NCBI GenBank assembly: GCA_048213135.1
Contig: PS015016.1
Coordinates: 1 to 64,000, forward strand
DNA length: 64,000 nucleotides
Direction: 5' to 3'
From: Reclinomonas americana ATCC 50394
Taxonomy: Eukaryota; Jakobida; Jakobea; Jakobida
Shown here in pieces: positions 40,619-50,609 of this stretch; the stretch's first letter is position 1; each line of letters begins with the position of its first letter. The notes beneath the pieces are model-generated. The model was not told where the DNA came from. It searched no databases and was given only the letters and a program-made list of their open reading frames with translations. The translations under genes were made by a program, and so were the position numbers.

Positions 40619-40637
40619 AGTTGACCCACCTGCCTTT
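40619..40637 (-). repeat. Right terminal inverted repeat (19 bp)
   Basis: AGTTGACCCACCTGCCTTT, the exact reverse complement of the left TIR. Confidence 0.92.
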
Positions 40638-40646
40638 ATTTTTGTC
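40638..40646. repeat. Target-site duplication, right copy (ATTTTTGTC)
   Basis: Identical to 28380-28388, directly outside the right TIR. Confidence 0.92.
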
Positions 40647-40693
40647 ACTCTTCTCTTTTTTTGTTTACACGTACGCGCGCGCAAGAAGTACAC
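40647..40693. promoter_or_regulatory. Remaining host 5' region of the Rab escort gene
   Basis: Only 47 bp of host sequence remain between the transposon end and the Rab escort start codon. The original core promoter or 5' UTR has probably been displaced by 12.2 kb, so expression may now depend on element sequences. Confidence 0.55.
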
Positions 40694-43363
40694 ATGGCAT
40701 CGTTGGACGGGGCAGACTTTGATGTAGTGGTGCTGGGCACTGGACTGGTGGAGAGCGTGGTCGCTGGGTTCGTTCTCACACACGTGAGCTCTCACACACA
40801 CACGCACTCATGAGCTTACACAAACTCTGCTCCCTCATTCTCACACTTGCACACACAGCGCATGTGCACGCATTGGCAAGCAAGTGCTCCACCTGGACCG
40901 CACAGGCGCCTACGGAGCTGCGTGGGGATCACTGTGCTTCCAGGAGGTGCAGGAGTTTGTGCGCAACGGAGGCCAGTTGAGTGACACTGTTGGGGAGGGC
41001 GAGCGCGAGCGCGATGGACACGGTGCGCAGCTGCTGTTCTCGCAGTGTGGAGTGGTGCACTGCGATGAGGAGGACTTGCCGCGCTTGGAAGCAGTTGCGG
41101 TCTTCGTTCATTCATCCGCTTCTGGTGCTGCTTTCTCTCTCTAACTCGTTGGTGCGACGCACAGAGCAACCGCGGCTTCAACCTCGACTTGCCGGTGAAG
41201 CTCGTGCAGGCACGCACGGACCTCGTGGACGCCATGATCACGTCGGGCGTGTCGCGGTACATGGAGTTCTACGACCTGCGCAACTCGTACATGTTCCGAG
41301 GAGGGCGCTTTGTGCGAGTTGCGTGCCGAAGTGGTCGCTTGCCTCTCTACGTGTTCTCTCATGGGTGTGTGTTGGGGGGAACGATCAGGTGCCGAGCTCG
41401 CGTGGCGACGTGTTCCAGAGCAAGGACTTGGATCTGAAGCAGAAGCGCACGTTGATGAAGTTTATCAAGTCGTGTGTGGAAGACGAGGCTCTGGGTCAGC
41501 TGCCAGGTGCGCTGTTTCTGTGTGTGTGGAGTGGGCTGTGCGTCTGTCGTGCTCACTGCGCAAGACAGAGCACGAGAGTCTGGCTTTTGTGGACTTTTTG
41601 GAGCAGCAGGGTCTCGACGAGCAGTTGCGCGATTTCGTCTTGTACGCTATTGCGTCGCTGTACCACGGCCAGGATGATGGTATGTGCGCGCGCCCTGCTG
41701 CACTGCGTTTCGTGCAGCACATGCTGATTGTTATAAAAACGCACAGCATCGAGCCCCCATCGTTGCACACTGGCGGAGGGCGTGGAGCGGATACGCCGCT
41801 TCTCCACCTCGATTGGGCGTTTCTCCGAGTCGGCCTACATCTACCCGCTGTTTGGCATCAGTGAGATCAGCCAGGCGTTTTGCCGGTGAGCGCTTGTTGT
41901 GTTTCTTTTCTCCTGTGTGTGCATGCATGCTGACAGCAGTGCGTTGTGCAGCCTGTGTGCCGTGTTTGGTGGCATTTACGTTCTGCGGCGGTCGATTGTG
42001 CGATGCGAGGTGAATGCGGAGAATGTGGAGCATCCGCTGAGTGTCGCCATGACGGAGGGGGAGACGGTGCGCACGCGTCACTTGGTGGCGTCGCCAGAAT
42101 ACTTCCCCGAGAATGTCACCACCACCGAGTACGTGATACATGTGGTGTCGACTCGAGAGAATGCACACACACACTCACTCACTCCACCAAACAACAGGCA
42201 CCTCTCGCGCTGCATTGCCATTCTGTCGCATCCGCTCTTCCGACAGGAGCCACCTGCCGACGAGCACGTTAGCGAGACGGCACACTTGTCGATGAAGTAC
42301 CAGCTCGGATGCTTCTACGCGGTGCTGCCACCGCACACTTTTGGCAATGCGCACCCCATTCATGTGATTCAGGTGGACCACCACTTCAACACGGTGCCGA
42401 ATGGCTACTACGCCGTGCAGATGACGACTGTGAGCTCTGGCGACGCTCGTGCCGATCTCACTCCCGCGCTGGAGGCGCTGGTGGAGAATGCGCATGCGGA
42501 GTGGACTACGCACTATGCTGAGGAGCAGGCGGCCGCCGAGGCGGCTGCGGTTGCTGCGGCCGCTGATGCCGCCGAAGCCGCCGAGATTGCTGCTGCTGTT
42601 GCGGCTGCGGAGGCTGCAGAGGCTGCAGAGGAGGCTGCTGCCGCTGCGGCTGCTGCGGGCAGTGAAGAAGAGGGAGCGTCCAGTGATACTGCTGCTGTGG
42701 CCGCTGAATCCACAGTGGTGGCACAGGCGGTGGTCGCCGACGCCTTGTCGGCGGTGGAGGCGGCAGTAGCCTCGCCTGTAGCCGCGCCAGCAGAGCCAGT
42801 GCCGGCACCGATGCCCAAGGGTCCGCACATCATGTGGTCGGCGGTGTTCCAGCAGGCGATTCGAAAGGTTTTCTGTCGTGTTGCAGTCGTCCTCTTGTCA
42901 ACGTGTCGCTCAATCACTGTGGTTGATCGGTACAGGTGGATCCAACCGTGGAGCGCCATGCCAACATGCACATTACGGCGTCGCCGCAGGCCACACTCGA
43001 CTGCGACGATGTGATGCCACTCGCTCGTGCCATCTTTGACCGCATGTTCCCGGGCGAGGAGTTCTTGCCTCGTGTTCCCAACCCCGAGGACGAGGTGTGT
43101 GTCGCGTGCTTTGCCTCTCTTCATCCGTACTCCTTCTCACACCTTTACAGTGGGAGGCCGTGCCCGATGAGGAAGAGGAGCCGACGGCCGGCGAGGGCTC
43201 GGGTGTGGTGTCTGCCGAGCCGGTGGAGGGAGCAGCGGGCAGCACTGCGCCATCACAGCCCGACGATGCGGTTCCCGAGTCCGGGGCGGCGGCCGCGGAA
43301 CCGATTCCGACTGCTGAGCCGGTCGCCGATGCCGAGACACCGGTGGAGGCCACGGCTCCCTAA
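40694..43363 (+). CDS. CHM: Rab escort protein (REP/CHM/MRS6)
   Basis: Presents newly made Rab GTPases to geranylgeranyl transferase II and delivers them to membranes. Start MASLDGADFDVVVLGTGLVE gives the GDI/REP sequence-conserved region 1. Splicing with a split Gly codon yields ESVVAGACARIGKQVLHLDR, then TGAYGAAWGSLCF. Later exons give LDLPVKLVQARTDLVDAMIT, SGVSRYMEFYDL, LAFVDFLEQQGLDEQLRDFV, LAEGVERIRRFSTSIGRFSE, AYIYPLFGISEISQAFCRLC and AVFGGIYVLRRSI, the most conserved stretch of the GDI/REP fold. YGAAWGS and the long C-terminal extension fit REP rather than GDI. A 60-residue alanine/glutamate-rich insert (42.5-42.8 kb) separates the fold from IMWSAVFQQAI, and the C-terminus is an acidic Ala/Pro/Glu tail. 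About 11 exons; one intron uses GTTGCGT (about 41319). Confidence 0.9.
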
Positions 43364-43542
43364 TTGCACTTGTGCCGTCCGCGAGAGAGAGAGAATAGTG
43401 TATAGATTCGACATTGGTTCTGTTTGCACATGTGCGCACACACATACATACGCGTCTGCATTTCGCTCAAAACAAATCATTCCTCTAAAACAAAACAAAC
43501 ACGCACGCACAAGAGCACACACACAAACACAAAGAGAGAGAG

Positions 43543-46033
43543 TTACACAAACTCCTCAATATCAATCTCGACCACCGACACTGGAGTCTCGATGCCAAAG
43601 TTCTTGAGGACCAGCGGGTGTACCACACCGACGTAGCCAATGGGGCGGCCATGATACAGCACGTGCGCCTGCTGACCAGGGAACAGGAACGGCTCTGTGT
43701 GCCGACAAGAACATGTGAGCGATAATTGACGAAATCACTCGAGCAAGTGCAGATTACGCCCGAACCAGCGGATTCTGCGAGACGGAAGCCATCGTCAGTG
43801 TGTGGCTCCCATTCCACACTCAACACTTGCATTGTGCGATCCAGCAAGCCGTGCACCGTCTGCGTATACACACACACACACGCAAAGCTGTCAGCTCATG
43901 AAACGCAACGATCATGAACAAACATATACACACCTCAAAGCTCGACGCCTTGGAGACGTAGGCTGCGGCGAGCTTGCGCACGTTGCGTGCGCCAACGTCA
44001 GCCGCCGCATCCTTGACCACGGCGTCCGACAGCTCGAAGAAGTGCAGCGGCAGCGGCTCGGTGCGGTTGTGTGCAATTGTTCTCAACAGCCCCGACAGCA
44101 GCGTCGTCCGCACAGTCTGGAACTCGGTGTTCTTCGGGTTGGCCACGGTAATGGCGAGTCCATCGTCTGGCCGCAGAAGCATCTCGTACAATTCGTCACG
44201 CGAGCACTGAGAGAGCACGCAGTGGCGGGGGCGGTGGCGGTGAGTGGCAAGAGAGAGAGAGGAAACGAGGGGGAGAACGAGTGGGACTCACCAATGCCAG
44301 CGTGAGTACTTCGGTGTAGCCTGCAAAGCCCATTTCTAGCCGCAGCAGGTCGCTGAGCTTGTTGAGTGGTTGTGGCTTGCCGGTGGTGGTGGTCTTGGGG
44401 TATGTGCGAGGCACGCGGTTGTAGCCGTACGCAATGCAAATGTCCTCCACCACGTCACATGCGTGCAACACATCGGGCCGTGTCGGTGGTGCCGACGTCC
44501 GAATGTACGTCGCATCGTCCGGGTCGACCTCCGACGGCAGCTGCATCCGTTGCAACAGCGCGCAGCACTCGGCCGCCGTGATGTCCGACACACCAATTGT
44601 GCGATGCACGTCTGCCAGGGCCACACGGAAGTGGCTCCACGAGAGGTCCGGATAGGAGCACGAACGGCCGTCGGGGTACACCACGGAGACGGGTTCAATG
44701 CTGCGCATGGGGGATCGATGGTGAGAAGGGAGAATGGGGAATAGAAGAAGAGGGGAGAGAGGCAAGAGGCGAACGCACTGGAACTTGTTGGCGCAATAGC
44801 ACGAGAAGCCGGCCACGATCATGTTGAGCGTGATAATGGCCTTGGTGAGATCGGTGGCGGTGGCCTCGATGAGCACGTTGCGAGTGCGCAGAGCGATGCG
44901 CGAGTGGTTGCCGTTGATGATCGGCGGCATGGAGAGGACCACACGATTGGCGTCGTAGATCACCGGGTACACTGGCGAGTCGCGGATAATGGGCAGGAAC
45001 TGTCGCAGCTTCAGATCCGACTCGTACATGACCATCATCTCGGCGGCTGCACGCATCGCAAGCGTCAGGAGAGGCACCCAGAAGGTGAGTAAAGTACGCA
45101 TGCCGCACCATTCATCTCCACAGTCTTGTTGAGCGGCACGAAGCGAATCTGGTCCGGCGGCAGCGCCTCGTACGTGAACGGTGCCTGGATGGTGTCCAAA
45201 TCGTGCGTGCCAATGGCCACGAGTGTGCGCCGGCGGCACAGGTTCTGATGCAGCTTGTCCTGGAACTCAATGAAGCGATTGTAGTTCTTCTCGTCAAAGG
45301 TCACATCCCGCAGCACGGCGCTGACAATGTGCGGACGGATGCGAGCCGTATCCGGGTGCACCGTGATCACAATCGGCTCTGCAGGCAGACACACACACGC
45401 ATGTCAGGCCTCTCACTTGTCGACGAATGAATGCACAACAAGCAGACCTCCACGAGGCGGATCAATCGTCAGCGCCGGCGGTGCACCGCGTCCTCGGAAC
45501 ACGCGCAACGCTGCTGCCAGACCCTCCAAGCACCTGCACATCATCACTCATCAGCTGTGCACACACACACACACCTCTCCTGGCACGCAACAGCAAGTCG
45601 TAGCGATTGGCCGGCACCTCAATCTTGTAAATGATCTCGTTGGAGGTCTCCGAGACACCGACCAGTGTGCTCGGGTCGCCCTCCACTCCGCGCTCCTTGC
45701 GCAACATGGTGGCCTCCGTGGTCTTTTGTCACAAGGAAATGTGAGTTGCTCAAGTACCTCCCCAATGTGCTCCCTTTCCTTACATCTCCCACGCACCACA
45801 TCGTCCAGCTCAATGCCGAACTCGAAGCACAGATCCTCGAACTGAGAGTCAGCTGTGTGCGCGAGACAGAGAAAGACAGGAACGAGTGTGCAAGTGTGAG
45901 TTGAGCATGACATGTCACTTCTCTCTCACACGCACGCACACACACTCTCGCGTGGCACGGGATGCATCACTCAACTGAACTCCTCGCCGAGAGCGGCCAT
46001 GAGGTCGGCCTTGGGAATGGCAACTACTGGCAT
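43543..46033 (-). CDS. FARSB: Phenylalanine-tRNA ligase beta subunit, cytosolic type
   Basis: Start [19 protein letters not shown], then [17 protein letters not shown], the N-terminal B1 domain of archaeal/eukaryotic PheRS beta. [14 protein letters not shown], then the exon [52 protein letters not shown] and [20 protein letters not shown] belong to the B3/B4 tRNA-editing half, which clears mischarged Tyr. [20 protein letters not shown] and [20 protein letters not shown] mark the B5 and catalytic-like half. The C-terminus is [20 protein letters not shown], then [20 protein letters not shown]-stop. It works as an (alpha-beta)2 tetramer; the alpha subunit is not in the window. About ten exons. 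The intron after exon 1 starts GTTGAGTG. Same strand as the AsnRS gene 272 bp upstream. Confidence 0.93.
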
Positions 46034-46305
46034 GGTGGTGTGTGCGTGTGCGTGACAATCCGTCAGTGGTGTGGTCTGTCCCACAATCGAGTGATGCGTG
46101 ACATGGTGACAAGTCGAGTGGACGTCGTGCGGCTGCGCTTTTTTCTTATAAAAAGGTCTGGCCCACGCGAGTGTGGTCTCCGGGCTGCGCCCCGGTGATG
46201 GAATGGCCCATCAAGACATTCCTCCAGAAGTATTTGTCTGCATTTGCTGGGGAGGCGCATACCTCGCTTCCCCCCACCTTACACAACGAGAAAAACGAAG
46301 GAAGA
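46034..46305. other. Spacer between AsnRS 3' end and PheRS beta 5' end
   Basis: 272 bp, both flanking genes on the minus strand. It must contain the AsnRS terminator region and the PheRS beta promoter. A TATAAAA-like stretch (CTTATAAAAAGG) lies at 46145-46156. I see no gene. Confidence 0.55.
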
Positions 46306-48270
46306 TTACAGCTTGCAGTTGCCGTACGATCGCGGGAACGGGATGGCGTCGCGAATGTTGTCGAGGCCGCACACGAATTGCACGAGACGATCGAAACCCA
46401 TGCCCTGCAACAGCGAATGAGAGGGAGGAGAAGGGGAGGAAGCAGAGCAACGTTCAAGTGCCCACCATGCCGCCGTGCGGAACCGATCCGTACTGCCGGA
46501 GCTGCTTGTACCAGCTGAGCTCGGCGGCCGCACTCGAATTCTTTTCCAAAAGAATTGTGAGCGCACGGCGTGAATCGAGCGCGCAAGGCTGCCACGCAAC
46601 ACGCACCCCGATATGTTGCTCCAGCGCGTCGAGTCGCCACTCTCTCATACTTCCACCACACAGTTCGCCGACGCGCGGCATCAGCAAGTCGAAACAGGCC
46701 ACGGTTTCACTTGGAGCATCTGTGCTGGGATTCGTCTCCATGTAAAAGGGTTTCAGCGAGCGTGGATAGTCGTAGACGACCACCTGCTCGACAATATACA
46801 GCGTGAGTGAGTGCGGCACTCGCCGAGACTGCACTCAGCGCAGCGACGCACCGGTTGTCCGTCAAACACCACCTCGCACAGGTACCGTTCGTGTTCGCTC
46901 TTCAGGTCGTCGCCCCACTTCTCTAGTCGATTCTTCACCTTTTGTGGCGGCGCCTGTTGCACCATGGCCACCGCATCTGTGTACGAGATGCGTGGAAACC
47001 CCTGGTGACGGCTCACGGCCTCCAGCTGCTGTCGCAAGCCTGGCTGCATTCGCGCATCGAAAAACGAGACCTCGGCATCGCACTGCGTATTTTCAGCGAC
47101 TGTGTAAGCACGGCCTCCACACACGCACACATCGTCCACTGAGCGACGCAACTTGTTGTAGCGCTGCGGCCACGCACGACTTGACGCACTGCTCGGTCAT
47201 GCTGATCAGTTCCGGCAGCGTGATGAACGCGATCTCGGGCTCCACCATCCAGAATTCGGCCAGATGGCGCGGCGTGTCGGAGGGATCGGCACGGAAACAC
47301 GGTCCAAACGTGTAAATCCGCGACAAGCCACACGCCACCGCCTCACCCTGCGTGTGTGCGTGGTTCAGTGCCAGATCACCAGCACACGATTCGAGGAAGC
47401 GCAACGCACATGCAGCTGGCCCGACACCGTCAAGTACACCTTGTGTCGGAAGAAACGCTCTGCTTCCGGCAGCTTCTCGTCGCCTTCGGTCTTCACCACA
47501 AACGTCTCACCGGCACCTTCGCAATCGTTGGCCGTCAACAGTGGCGTGTGCACATACAAGCACTGCTGTTGTTGGAAGAACGAATGCACAGCCATCGCCA
47601 GAGCATTCCGCACACGCGCCACCGCCCCAAACGTGTTGGAGCGCACTCTCAAGTGCAGCAACTCGCGCAAGTGCTCCAACGTGTGGAACTTTTTCTGCAG
47701 CGGATACGACTGCGCCGACGAGTGTGAGAGCAGCACAAGGAAAAAAGAGTCGATCGCGAGGCCGTCGCACACCTGCTCACACTCGCCGAGCACCTGCACC
47801 TGCGACGCCGACAGCTCCACCTGTTGCGTCTTTGGGTTGCGCACGAGCTGGCCCTGCACGTCCACCGAGCAGCCAGTTTGCAACGACGGGGGCCACGCCT
47901 GTGTAGAGATGACTTGCAGGTTGGCCTGGGTGGAGCCGTCGCTCAACTCCAGGAACGACATGGTCTTCATCTGTCGAGCTGTCCTGACCCATCTGTCTCT
48001 CGTGTGAGTGAATGCATCGCACCCGCCCACACACACACACACACACACACACAGAGGCACGTACCCACTGACACGTGTCTCTGTGGACGAGAGCGAGTCT
48101 GCACGCGAGGCCAGCACATCCACGATTCTACACACACACACAATGAGCAAGTCGATGCATGCATGCATGCTCACTCTCTCATTCTCTCTCACACACACAG
48201 ACCGCATTCGTGTTGGCTGGGCACTGGCAGTGCTCAGCAATCGCCTGGCGGTGAGCCCGAGCAGATGCAT
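46306..48270 (-). CDS. NARS2: Asparagine-tRNA ligase, organellar/bacterial type
   Basis: Start [20 protein letters not shown] is a mitochondrial presequence. [20 protein letters not shown] and [20 protein letters not shown] are the OB-fold anticodon-binding domain; [16 protein letters not shown] closes it. The class II core shows [86 protein letters not shown] (motif 2), a divergent middle, [12 protein letters not shown], and motif 3 region [20 protein letters not shown]. The end is [10 protein letters not shown]-stop. The [14 protein letters not shown] and [14 protein letters not shown] signatures are those of bacterial and mitochondrial AsnRS. The long spliced introns carry CA repeats near 48.03 kb. 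A separate cytosolic AsnRS would be expected elsewhere unless this gene serves both compartments. Confidence 0.9.
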
Positions 48271-49005
48271 CCGCTCACAAGTCGACGATGAAGAAAGTTT
48301 ACATCGATAACAAAAGGGGGGTGGGGACAACGAAAGCATTATTTCTTTTGGGACCGGCATTTTTTCTTTTGGCCTGGCATTATAACTTTCCGGCCCCTGC
48401 TGCCCAAACGACCCCAACGCTCGTCCGCTTGCGTCTACCACCAGCGCAGCCTTCGCGACACTTGAAATTTCACATCGTCGAAGCCGTACAATAGTCGAGC
48501 TCCACGCGCGCGCGCCCCCCTCTCTATGTAAAAAGACTAGCACTTCTATGCGCGCGCCGCTATTTTTTCTCCCCAGAATAGGGCTCCGGTGAATTGAAGT
48601 TCCGTCGACCGATATCAGACAGATTGACTTGTGAACTTCGACGCTTTGTTTCTCCCCAAAGCCAACTTGTCGACTGTCCTCGGACAGCGGGCGCTTGTAG
48701 AACCTGGTCACCTACGTAGCTGCTGCGTCAGGTCCCCCAACACGTTCATACTAGGCACAAAAAGGCAGCCGCTTCGAATTTGAACCACGTTTCCGGCCGT
48801 TTCTAGGCACTTTACAGCGAGGCATTAATTGTTTTTCTCGACCAGCATAATTTCTTTTTGCTTTGGAATGCCGGGCATTATTTCTTTTAAAGTATTAATA
48901 CTTCGACCTACAAAAGGCGCGTACAGCATCGATGGTTTGCGTTTCTATGTCATTTGTTTGCATTACTTTTCCTTTGCACCCTCCCCCACCTCTTCCTTCC
49001 CCTCA
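48271..49005. repeat. AT-richer spacer with dispersed GGCATTATTTCTTTT motif
   Basis: 735 bp with no gene I can support. Near the left end (48347-48405) three imperfect copies of a roughly 20-bp unit lie in tandem (GCATTATTTCTTTTGG, GGCATTTTTTCTTTTGG, GGCATTATAACTTTCC). Two or three more copies in the same orientation lie near the right end (48821-48895). The middle is ordinary single-copy sequence. The spacer holds the AsnRS promoter and the 3' region of the GT8-like gene. The paired repeats might mark a decayed mobile element, but no inverted termini or duplication were found. Confidence 0.5.
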
Positions 49006-50425
49006 CTACGGCCGCAGGGCAGAGTAGTATGCGGATCCGGGTTGCCGCAGTGACTGCCACCAGACGTGACCGAGTCGTCCGTAGAGGNNNNNNNNNNNNN
49101 NNNNNNNNNNNNNNNNNNNNNNNNNNNNNNNNNNNNNNNNNNNNNNNNNNNNNNNNNATAGATAATGTTGGCCGGGTGACCCTCCACATACGCTGCAAGT
49201 GTGGCGAGTGAGACACAGCCTGCTCTCTCTCTTGCCATCCCTCTCTTCTTTCTCTTCCCACACTCACCAATGTCGGGCGGCAGCTCCGCGCGCAGCGCAT
49301 TCCACTGCCACGACAGGTCGAGAATCGGATACGTGTACCACAACCACGGCTGCATGCCGGCAAGCGGCACAAAGTTGAGGAGGCGCGGTCGTGCGCAGTC
49401 CATGTCCCACTTGAAGCGCGGATAGAACAGCCAGTGCTCCACGTTGAAGTAGAGCGGCAAGCGATAGAGGTCGCTGTCGGCCGGGTGGCCCTCCTCGTTG
49501 GAGAGACCGACACGGCGCATGCGATCCTCCAGCTGCGCCAGCGACTGCGTTGGCGGCAAATCACGAATGGAGAAGTTCTCGGGAGAGCGCGGCACACTGC
49601 CAGCACCCTCGAACAGTGGCGCCTCCGGCATGCCCACAAAGTACTGATTGAGGAAGCGCCCGGGATCGTCGCTGGCACCCGAGTACGTGCGCAAGTGCGC
49701 ATCCATGTCACGATACAGGCCCTCGTCCGGCTGCAGCACCATCACCGCCGGGTGGAAGCTGCACGGCTGCGTCATCACCGCACACAGTCGACCCGGGCAC
49801 GCAAACACATCGTCGATCGCGCCAAACGCCATAATGCCCGGCGCCAAGTACAACACTCGTCGGTACTCGGCCAGCCGCCACAGCATAAGCACGCGCGAGA
49901 TGCGCTGGTACATGGGCGGGAAGTCGTCGGGGGTAGACGAGGCGCCTGCAGCAGAGGCCGCCACTGCAGCGGCCTCAGAGGCGGCCGCACTTGCCGCCGC
50001 CGCCTCGTCGACATCCTCAATGTCAATCAGTCGTGCATTGAAGGTGCTCGAGAGCAGCAGACCGCGCACTCGCAGCGACACGTGGCGAGTGACCAGTGCA
50101 GTGACCTCGCGTCGCGTGCCCGAGCGCAGCACCGAGTGCAGTGTCACAAACGCCGCCAACTGCATGCACGCGCGTGTGTGACACGTGTGTGTCTGTGTAA
50201 TGAGAAGAGCGACGAGGGGGGCGCAACTGCTTCGTCGTCTGAGCTGATCAGTGTGACAATGGCCTCCTCGCCTGCGCGTGCACGCGGGGTGGTGACAGGC
50301 GAGGAGGAGGAGGTCTGTGTTGACGAGGGCGGCTGTGATGTCGAGGAGGCGGCATTCACTGCAGCCACGATGCACACCAGCAGGAGTGCTGCGGTGACAC
50401 CCGCCGCAAGCCTCCTTGCGCGCAT
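49006..50425 (-). CDS. GT8-like glycosyltransferase family protein lacking DxD (contains gap)
   Basis: Start MRARRLAAGVTAALLLVCIV, a signal sequence or anchor. LAAFVTLHSVLRSG, then VTALVTRHVS, a poly-Ala linker, YQRISRVLMLWRLAEYRRVL and YLAPGIMAFGAIDDVF follow the GT8 (glycogenin/galactinol synthase) pattern in which Tyr-Leu-Asp-x-Asp precedes an IDDLF-like strand. Here the DxD position reads APG. GRLCAVMTQPCSFHPAVMVL, DMDAHLRTYSGASDDPGRFL, NQYF and later LPLYFNVEHWLFYPRFKWDM and WQWNALRAELPPDI fit the rest of the fold. After a GTGAGT intron, AYVEGHPANIIY runs into 70 N. Beyond it one frame ends HVWWQSLRQPGSAYYSALRP-stop at 49006, which I take as the terminus with moderate doubt. Probably ER/Golgi; it may be inactive as a transferase. 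Confidence 0.68.
49088..49157. other. Assembly gap (70 N)
   Basis: Lies in the C-terminal coding part of the GT8-like gene, so the reading frame across it cannot be confirmed. Confidence 0.95.
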
Positions 50426-50609
50426 GGGTGTGTGTGTGCGTGTGTGTGGTGTAGTGGAAGAACGAAAATGCATAGCANNNNNNNNNNNNNNNNNNNNACG
50501 GCCGACGACGAGAACGACGACATGGGAATGTCCGCAGGTGCTGTTCGCGGAACTTGCCAGCAGTACCGTGTACATTGGTTTCATCGTTAACATTGCGTGC
50601 GCAGACGCC
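50426..50609. promoter_or_regulatory. Divergent promoter with 20-N gap (50478-50497)
   Basis: 184 bp between the GT8-like start codon (minus) and the SNARE start codon (plus), including a 20-base assembly gap. No box recognised. Confidence 0.5.

Larger units (their letters stand above)
28389..40637 (+). mobile_element. 12.25-kb TIR DNA transposon with 9-bp TSD
   Basis: The boundaries are read directly. The left end AAAGGCAGGTGGGTCAACT is repeated exactly inverted at 40619-40637, and the element is flanked by perfect ATTTTTGTC duplications. Inside each end a second inverted repeat, GTAAGCCGACAG, lies 3 bp (left) or 14 bp (right) further in. The interior carries one long plus-strand gene (28908-40008) and noncoding subterminal regions of about 500 and 585 bp. 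The gene product joins a possible P/THAP9-like DDE core, a double CCHC knuckle and a YqaJ-type nuclease. A 9-bp TSD does not match the usual 8 bp of hAT and P elements or TTAA of Kolobok; Mutator-like elements have about 9 bp but a different transposase. I cannot place it in a named superfamily. Perfect TIRs and TSDs and a readable frame suggest a recent insertion. Confidence 0.9.

Noticed and set aside
48340-48900. Spacer interpreted as a MITE with inverted termini
   Set aside because: The repeats at the two ends are direct, not inverted, and no flanking duplication could be found.
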